DNA of 10,676 bases from Prevotellaceae bacterium (GTDB lineage: Bacteria; Bacteroidota; Bacteroidia; Bacteroidales; Paludibacteraceae), in contig JACJXJ010000028.1 in assembly GCA_020636695.1 (NCBI GenBank), forward strand, positions 1-10,676. The letters are read 5' to 3'. This document shows positions 5,866 through 10,676 of the stretch, piece after piece (the stretch's first letter is position 1; the number at the start of each line of letters is the position of its first letter). The notes below the pieces were generated by a model, which worked only from the letters and a program-made list of their open reading frames with translations, did no database searches and was not told the DNA's origin. Both the position numbers and the translations under genes were made by a program.

Positions 5866-8232
5866 TTATGCTTTATTTGTATTATTTTCTTCAAATTCAG
5901 TTTGTACATAGTACCCACTACGATCACCATATGAGCTATTACCGTAACCATACCCATTACCATAATTCCCGAGTTTTTTAACATCTATATCATTCAAAAT
6001 GAGATAAACATTAGGGACTCTATCTGTCTTAACTTGTGCCATAAAGCTCTTAAAGAAAGCCTTATTGGTTTTTCCACTACGCGCCACTATTAACGTCACA
6101 TCCACCAAACTCGATAATGAATAAGCATCAGCCACCAATCCCAACGGGCTGGTATCAATCACAATGTAATCGTATCTAGTTTTCAACTCCATGATGATAT
6201 TTTTCAATTTTTCAGAACGTATCAATTCTCCTGGATTAGGAGGTATAACGCCACCCAACAGTACATCAAACCCAATAGATTCATCCTTTATAATGGCCTC
6301 ATCCAAGGTAATATCACCTATTAAATGGTTGACTAATCCTTTATCATGTTTATGTAATAGTGCAGCGACACTTGGTTTACGAAAATCCAAGTCAATTAAT
6401 AATGTTTTTTTACTAATTAAGCTATAAACACCTGCAAAATTCGCCGAAAAGTAAGTTTTCCCATCACCCGATTCAGCAGAAGTCACCATAACACAAACGG
6501 GAGCCTTACGCTGTGCTACAAATTCAATACGTGTTCGTATAATACGTAATGATTCAGTAAATGCAGATTTTGGTGCTAATGTGGACAAAATGGCTTTATC
6601 ACTATTAGTATGACGAACACCACCTATTAATGTAAACTTGGTCAATTTTTCTAGATCTTTTTCTGTACGAATAGTCACATTGAACATTTCACGTAAGATA
6701 ATGAACGCTGCTGGAAGCAACAGACCTATGATACAAAACATCATGTAGGTACGTGATTTTTTATCACCATTAACTAACGAAATAACACGGGCTTGTTGCA
6801 ATATAGAATTATCTGGACTGTTAGATGCTTTACGGATTTGAGCTTCTGAACGTTTTTGCAGCAAGAACGTATAATAATTGTCATTAATTTTATATTCACG
6901 TTCCATATTAATCATCGCATTTTCTTTCTCTGGCAATTGGCGGCTTTCTGTTAAAGCTTTAGCATACTGTTCGTTGAAACTTGTGCGATCTAAATCATAC
7001 ACACTACGCACATTACGTAACACCTCCAACAACATATTCCTCACCTTATCCATCTGACGAGAATAACGCTCATAATTAGGATTTTTAGGTCCGACGTCTG
7101 AACGCTGAAGTTGCAATTCATTGTATTGACCAACTAAATCGAGCAAAGTCGGATCCGAGACACCTATACTAGAAGGGGCAACCAGCACATCCTCTGTAAT
7201 ATTATCTTTTAAATATTTAGACAAATATCTGAAATAACGTTCCTTTTGATCGAGCACCATACGCTGTTCATCCAGAGTAGTCAACTTAGTAAGCACGTTC
7301 CCCATGTAACTATTGACATCAATAATATTGTTTTCGCGACGAAAATCACGTAAACGACCTTCGGATTCGGAAAGCGAACTGGCAATCAAACCTAACTGCT
7401 CATCAATAAATTCAATTGTTCGGATAGCTTCGGCATTCTTTTTATCTAAATTATTCGCTAAAAATTCATTAGCCAGAGCATTTAAAAAATCTTGATCACG
7501 GACAATATTTTCGCCAACCAACGTAGCACTGATTACGGATGACATATCACCCACATAACTCAACGATAAACGTCCAGAGAATTCACCTTCCAATGACTCT
7601 AAGGTTCTAAATCTTAGAAAAAACTTGCTGCCATCGGTCATATTACGCTTACGAACAGTGGCAAACATAAGTGAATGTTCAAAAGGCACACCAAATTTAC
7701 CTTTTATCACTATAGGCTTATCGCTATCACCATCAGCGGTGAGCGTAAATGTATTATCATCAATTATATTACACTCAAATTCATATCCATAAGCCCGTTC
7801 ATCTAAATACGCCAACTCTATACCAATAGGTTCTCTACCGTATAAACTGTTAGTCTTGAATCGTCCACGAGTATAATAATCCACGCCAAACGGTAACTTA
7901 TTAAGTGTTTGACGAATCAAATCAAAAGAGCCTAACAATAGTAATTGATTATTGCTGTTGCGATAATTGTTGTTCACGCCAAATCCCTGCATAAAATTAT
8001 ACTGATTGGCCGAATTATCTTCAATAACAATTTTGGTTTCCGTGACATATTGCGGCACCCAGCTACGATTTTGAAAGTAAGCAATTCCTAAAGCGATAAC
8101 TACACCTGCCACAAATAAATACCAATTACGTAAAAAACGTATAATCCACTCCATAAAATTGAATGACGAGTTGTCGTCGTCATCAAAAATGGGTTGATTA
8201 GGTTGCGTATTTTCAGGATAATAATTTTCCAT
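5866..8232 (-). CDS. wzc: Wzc-like polysaccharide co-polymerase / BY-type tyrosine kinase
   Basis: An inner-membrane protein that controls chain length and export of surface polysaccharide. It is 788 residues long. Helix 1 (about 36-53) is followed by a large periplasmic region with a Wzz-type N-terminal part and a long helical section (about 245-480), then helix 2 (about 496-513) and a cytoplasmic kinase. The kinase has EX2RX2R (Glu560, Arg563, Arg566; the oligomerisation motif of BY kinases), Walker A SAESGDGKT (585-593), Walker A' LLIDLDFRKP (611-620) and Walker B VIDTSP (691-696). The C-terminal tail (757-775) is rich in Gly, Asn and Tyr (Tyr757, 761, 763, 768, 774, 775), the expected autophosphorylation cluster. 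It is flanked by the outer-membrane partners (10 bases upstream) and ugd (3 bases downstream). No Wzb-type phosphatase gene is present in the window. Confidence 0.94.
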   Translation of the reverse strand: MENYYPENTQPNQPIFDDDDNSSFNFMEWIIRFLRNWYLFVAGVVIALGIAYFQNRSWVPQYVTETKIVIEDNSANQYNFMQGFGVNNNYRNSNNQLLLLGSFDLIRQTLNKLPFGVDYYTRGRFKTNSLYGREPIGIELAYLDERAYGYEFECNIIDDNTFTLTADGDSDKPIVIKGKFGVPFEHSLMFATVRKRNMTDGSKFFLRFRTLESLEGEFSGRLSLSYVGDMSSVISATLVGENIVRDQDFLNALANEFLANNLDKKNAEAIRTIEFIDEQLGLIASSLSESEGRLRDFRRENNIIDVNSYMGNVLTKLTTLDEQRMVLDQKERYFRYLSKYLKDNITEDVLVAPSSIGVSDPTLLDLVGQYNELQLQRSDVGPKNPNYERYSRQMDKVRNMLLEVLRNVRSVYDLDRTSFNEQYAKALTESRQLPEKENAMINMEREYKINDNYYTFLLQKRSEAQIRKASNSPDNSILQQARVISLVNGDKKSRTYMMFCIIGLLLPAAFIILREMFNVTIRTEKDLEKLTKFTLIGGVRHTNSDKAILSTLAPKSAFTESLRIIRTRIEFVAQRKAPVCVMVTSAESGDGKTYFSANFAGVYSLISKKTLLIDLDFRKPSVAALLHKHDKGLVNHLIGDITLDEAIIKDESIGFDVLLGGVIPPNPGELIRSEKLKNIIMELKTRYDYIVIDTSPLGLVADAYSLSSLVDVTLIVARSGKTNKAFFKSFMAQVKTDRVPNVYLILNDIDVKKLGNYGNGYGYGNSSYGDRSGYYVQTEFEENNTNKA

Positions 8233-8242
8233 AATTTCAAAT

Positions 8243-8989
8243 TTATTTAGCTGTAGCTGTATTCCAAACCGTCAAAAGAAGTGTAATAGAAGATGTTATA
8301 ATTGACAAAAAATTAGAGTATGATTCAACCGCCCAAAAGCTCTTTTTAGTTACATCCACATAAATAATATCATTAGGATACACATAGTAATATTCCGAAT
8401 CCAATAAGCTTTTAGACCGCAAATCAAATGATACGATTTTCGTTCCGTCCGGCGTTTCTCTAATAATTTTAACGGCGCCATAATCGCCTGATTCATTAAG
8501 TCCTCCTGACAAAGCTAGTGCTTGAAAAATAGTTAAACGCTCTTTATAGATGGTAAAATACCCTCGACCAGCATCGCCAATAACACAAAAAGTACTAGTA
8601 GCAAGCGCCAGTTTAACTTGTACATCAGGAATATATGGTTTCAATTGTTCTCTCACAAAAGCTTCAGCTTCTTCAAGTGTCAAGCCCACTACTGGAACTT
8701 TACTTAAAAAAGGTAAATCTACTGTACCATCAGGATAAATACGGTACGAATAGGTTTGGCTCACACTCATAGTTTGCTGCGCACCAAACATCTCCGCAGA
8801 CTCTTTGTTAGATGTAATAATACGCGCTGTTAACTCATCATTGGGACGCAGTTTATACTCACGATAAGCACCTTGATTGTATACAGGCAATCCCTTTCGA
8901 TCTTGCAACAAACCAATGCTACGGTTGGTGTAACAAGAAGCGAATACAAAAATCGCTGCAAAACAAATTATATATTTAAATGCTTTCAT
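8243..8989 (-). CDS. Wza-like polysaccharide export lipoprotein (second of tandem pair)
   Basis: A polysaccharide export (PES/Wza) protein of 248 residues. The N-terminal hydrophobic segment ends in a lipobox FASC, with the lipidated cysteine at residue 19. The PES domain covers about 44-130 (YKLRPNDELTARI, YPDGTVDLPFL) and one SLBB-type domain about 132-212 (RLTIFQALALSGG, FDLRSKSLLDSEYYY, PNDIIYVDV). A hydrophobic helix near the C-terminus (about 225-242) could be the membrane-spanning end. It is shorter than E. coli Wza (379 residues), consistent with fewer SLBB repeats. I chose the ATG at 8989, whose A is the last base of the upstream stop (TGATG). A GTG one codon earlier is possible but less likely. 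It is clearly paralogous to the gene before it and precedes wzc by 10 bases. Confidence 0.92.
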   Translation of the reverse strand: MKAFKYIICFAAIFVFASCYTNRSIGLLQDRKGLPVYNQGAYREYKLRPNDELTARIITSNKESAEMFGAQQTMSVSQTYSYRIYPDGTVDLPFLSKVPVVGLTLEEAEAFVREQLKPYIPDVQVKLALATSTFCVIGDAGRGYFTIYKERLTIFQALALSGGLNESGDYGAVKIIRETPDGTKIVSFDLRSKSLLDSEYYYVYPNDIIYVDVTKKSFWAVESYSNFLSIITSSITLLLTVWNTATAK

Positions 8990-9786
8990 CACGGTTTGGA
9001 AAATTGAGTAACCAATCCATAAATAAGTAATCCGAATGAAAAAGTCGAAATAACAAGCGACAAAGCCCCTGTCACATGCGACACACCAAAAAATTTGGCA
9101 TTATCAAAAGGCACGTAAATAACGTCATTGGGTTGAATGTAATAATACTCCGAATTGATAATCGATTGGCTACGTAAATCGAATGTTTTCACAACAGTGC
9201 CATGCTCCGTTTGGCGAATAATCTGAATTTTGTTGCGTTTAGCATACAACGACATATCGCCACTCATAGCCAAAGCTTGAAAAATGGTTAGTTTTTCTTT
9301 GGGTATAGAATAGCGACCCGATCCAGACTCACCCAACACAGAAAAAGAACGATTGGACAACTTAACATCGACAGAAAAAGCGGAAATAGACTCACGCAAA
9401 ACATCTTCTAACAAAAACTTTACTTCGCGAGTAGTTTTGTTCAGAACTTGCAACTTTCCGACATAGGGATAGTTAATTGTACCATCTTCAGCTACTAAAT
9501 ACAGTAACAAACGCGCATTCGCATTATCGCCAGCTTGCGACAATTGTTGATATTGATTAGAATTTCCTGTTGTTCCATTGTAAGTGGCCAAATCTTCAGG
9601 GTTTGGAGAGTAAATGCGAATATATAAATAATCGCCCTTTTGCAGTCGATAATCCTCATATTCTATAGAATCTGCATATTGAGGAATACCAGAGCCCGTT
9701 TGAAGATAATTCAAACGTTTCGTGGTCATACAAGATGACAATAATAAGACCAGCGGTAAAAATAGCAGTAAAAGTTTGGTCTTCAT
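8989..9786 (-). CDS. Wza-like polysaccharide export lipoprotein (first of tandem pair)
   Basis: The first gene of the export operon, 265 residues. The signal peptide ends in the lipobox LSSC (Cys19). The PES domain spans about 44-145 (YRLQKGDYLYIRIYSP, DGTINYPYVGKL), and an SLBB-type domain about 147-226 carries KLTIFQALAMSGD (165-177) and FDLRSQSIINSEYYY (202-216), both shared with the next gene. It has an extra Gln/Asn/Gly-rich segment (about 68-92). A C-terminal hydrophobic stretch (about 239-259) may cross the outer membrane, in place of the amphipathic helix of E. coli Wza. The expected role is a multimeric channel for polysaccharide through the outer membrane, docked on the Wzc-like protein. 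The ATG at 9786 follows a promoter box by about 33 bases. Whether it works alone or as a hetero-oligomer with its paralogue cannot be seen from sequence. Confidence 0.93.
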   Translation of the reverse strand: MKTKLLLLFLPLVLLLSSCMTTKRLNYLQTGSGIPQYADSIEYEDYRLQKGDYLYIRIYSPNPEDLATYNGTTGNSNQYQQLSQAGDNANARLLLYLVAEDGTINYPYVGKLQVLNKTTREVKFLLEDVLRESISAFSVDVKLSNRSFSVLGESGSGRYSIPKEKLTIFQALAMSGDMSLYAKRNKIQIIRQTEHGTVVKTFDLRSQSIINSEYYYIQPNDVIYVPFDNAKFFGVSHVTGALSLVISTFSFGLLIYGLVTQFSKP

Positions 9787-9818
9787 GGTTATTGTGCGAT
9801 TTTTTCCATAGTAGCTTG

Positions 9819-9826
9819 CAAAGATA
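9819..9826 (-). promoter_or_regulatory. Probable promoter -7 box of the export operon
   Basis: On the minus strand TATCTTTG (9826-9819), followed by CA, matches the Bacteroidota -7 consensus TAnnTTTG exactly. It lies 32 bases before the ATG of the first Wza-like gene and just past the malQ terminator. I found no good TTTG at the -33 distance (ACCCTAG is there), so the promoter may be weak or need an activator (inference). Confidence 0.55.
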
Positions 9827-9854
9827 CAGCTTTTTTCTAAATTTCTAGGGTTCT

Positions 9855-9898
9855 AAAAAAAAATCTCGCCACAAACCTGTTGATGGGAGATTTTTTTT
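9855..9898 (-). terminator. Intrinsic terminator after malQ
   Basis: A long hairpin: AAAAAAAATCTC (9898-9887 on the minus strand) pairs with GAGATTTTTTTT (9867-9856), extended by CCA/TGG inside with a one-base bulge and a 12-base loop. The 3' T-run is nine bases. The plus strand has the same A-run/T-run layout, so it could stop transcription from both sides, but no convergent gene is present. It separates malQ from the export operon. Confidence 0.85.
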
Positions 9899-9915
9899 AG
9901 AACACCAATAGTTAT

Positions 9916-10676
9916 TTAACGTCCGGACTGTTCGATAGAATTTCTTAAAAACTCATTGAAATCATCACATTCCAAAAGATGTTCTAACGTCATGTGCATA
10001 CGATATCGCCAACTAAATAGAGAATTCGAAGGCACATTAATACGCTCATCATTAGGATTATCACGGCGCAACTCTGGTGACATACCCATTAAATCTTGCC
10101 ATTGAAAAATAGCCCACATCGCTGGCGAATAGAGATGTTGTAATATAACGTCACGATTTACCCACCACTCACAAAAATATGGAGCTTTACCCCAATGTCC
10201 TAATTGCGAATTATAAAAACGTTGTGCCACCCCAAAATCCTCTTCCCACCAACCACGAATCGTACTCATATCGTGCGTTGAAGGAGTCACAACGGACAAA
10301 TAAGGCGCATCAGCAGGATGAAAGAATTCTATTTTATCATCTTTAGGAGCACGCTGAATTTCCAAACTCAAAATACCCAACTCCTTCATAACCGATGTTA
10401 CACAATGTGTCATCATTCCCAAATCTTCACCACAAATTAGCATATTTGAAGCTCGCTTCAAAGCTGGTAATTTCCGCATACCTGATTGATACCAGAATGC
10501 ATCTTGACGGCGATAGAAATAGTCGACTGATAATTCACGGAATACACGTTTTTGATGTTCGTCCAAGGCTTGAAAAGTAGACAACGTTTCCATTCCATAA
10601 CGTGGATAATATTGTTTGCCATGGCTATCTGGTACTTCAAACAGTAAGACGTTGGAAATCAAATCAAATAGACCCC
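9916..10676 (-). CDS. malQ: 4-alpha-glucanotransferase MalQ, C-terminal part (5' end beyond window)
   Basis: A GH77 amylomaltase that transfers alpha-1,4-glucan segments during maltodextrin and glycogen metabolism in the cytoplasm. The frame is open to the right edge, so only the last 253 residues are visible. They start GLFDLISNVLLFEVPD and end at a TAA at 9916. The acid/base glutamate lies in ICGEDLG (codon 10428-10426) and the transition-state aspartate in THDMSTIRGWW (codon 10272-10270). The nucleophile aspartate would be upstream. SLEIQR, ERINVPSN and FSWRYRMH are further family landmarks. From memory the closest relatives are the long Bacteroidales MalQ enzymes with N-terminal starch-binding modules, which would lie outside the window. 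TTG or ATG codons near the edge are internal, not starts. Confidence 0.93.
   Translation of the reverse strand, partial: GLFDLISNVLLFEVPDSHGKQYYPRYGMETLSTFQALDEHQKRVFRELSVDYFYRRQDAFWYQSGMRKLPALKRASNMLICGEDLGMMTHCVTSVMKELGILSLEIQRAPKDDKIEFFHPADAPYLSVVTPSTHDMSTIRGWWEEDFGVAQRFYNSQLGHWGKAPYFCEWWVNRDVILQHLYSPAMWAIFQWQDLMGMSPELRRDNPNDERINVPSNSLFSWRYRMHMTLEHLLECDDFNEFLRNSIEQSGR

Noticed and set aside
8990..8992. A GTG start for the second Wza-like protein, one codon before the ATG
   Set aside because: It adds one residue only; the ATG at 8989 in a TGATG overlap is the more usual start.
1..10676. CRISPR arrays, tRNA or rRNA genes, insertion sequences, prophage or toxin-antitoxin genes
   Set aside because: I saw no regularly spaced repeats, tRNA-like folds, transposase motifs or terminal inverted repeats; genes fill nearly all of the window.

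Overview
The window looks like chromosome of a Bacteroidales bacterium (phylum Bacteroidota). It is AT-rich. Three intergenic regions carry the phylum's promoter box TAnnTTTG. Nearly all genes lack a Shine-Dalgarno sequence. The cluster rpmB-rpmG-DUF4295-ftsY-rimO-HU and the MalQ sequence are also typical of that order. I cannot name the genus. Every supported gene is on the minus strand, so the text below follows transcription, from right to left. No stretch over 300 bases lacks a gene; the longest gaps are about 120-130 bases and hold promoters and terminators.

(1) 10676-9916: the C-terminal part of a 4-alpha-glucanotransferase (malQ), cut by the right edge and closed by a strong hairpin terminator (9855-9898). 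(2) 9826-4543: a promoter box followed by a tight polysaccharide-export operon. It has two tandem Wza-like outer-membrane lipoproteins overlapping by one base, a Wzc-type chain-length regulator/tyrosine kinase, and UDP-glucose 6-dehydrogenase (ugd). No glycosyltransferase, flippase, polymerase or phosphatase is present, so this is an export-plus-precursor module. (3) 4497-3789: a good promoter, then rpmB (bL28), rpmG (bL33) and a 50-residue DUF4295 protein, probably a Bacteroidota-specific ribosomal protein. A minus-strand-specific hairpin terminator ends this unit. (4) 3728-1: a promoter abutting that terminator, then ftsY (SRP receptor), rimO (S12 methylthiotransferase), a small HU-family DNA-binding protein and, overlapping it by 4 bases, a larger protein with an HU domain, one membrane helix and a LysM-like domain, running off the left edge.

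The most interesting item is the HU pair: a soluble HU apparently coupled in translation to a membrane-anchored HU with a periplasmic LysM-like domain. This could be a two-protein link between nucleoid and envelope. Other points of interest are the wzc-ugd kinase/substrate adjacency, the paired Wza-like lipoproteins, and a lone Shine-Dalgarno-like site before rpmG.
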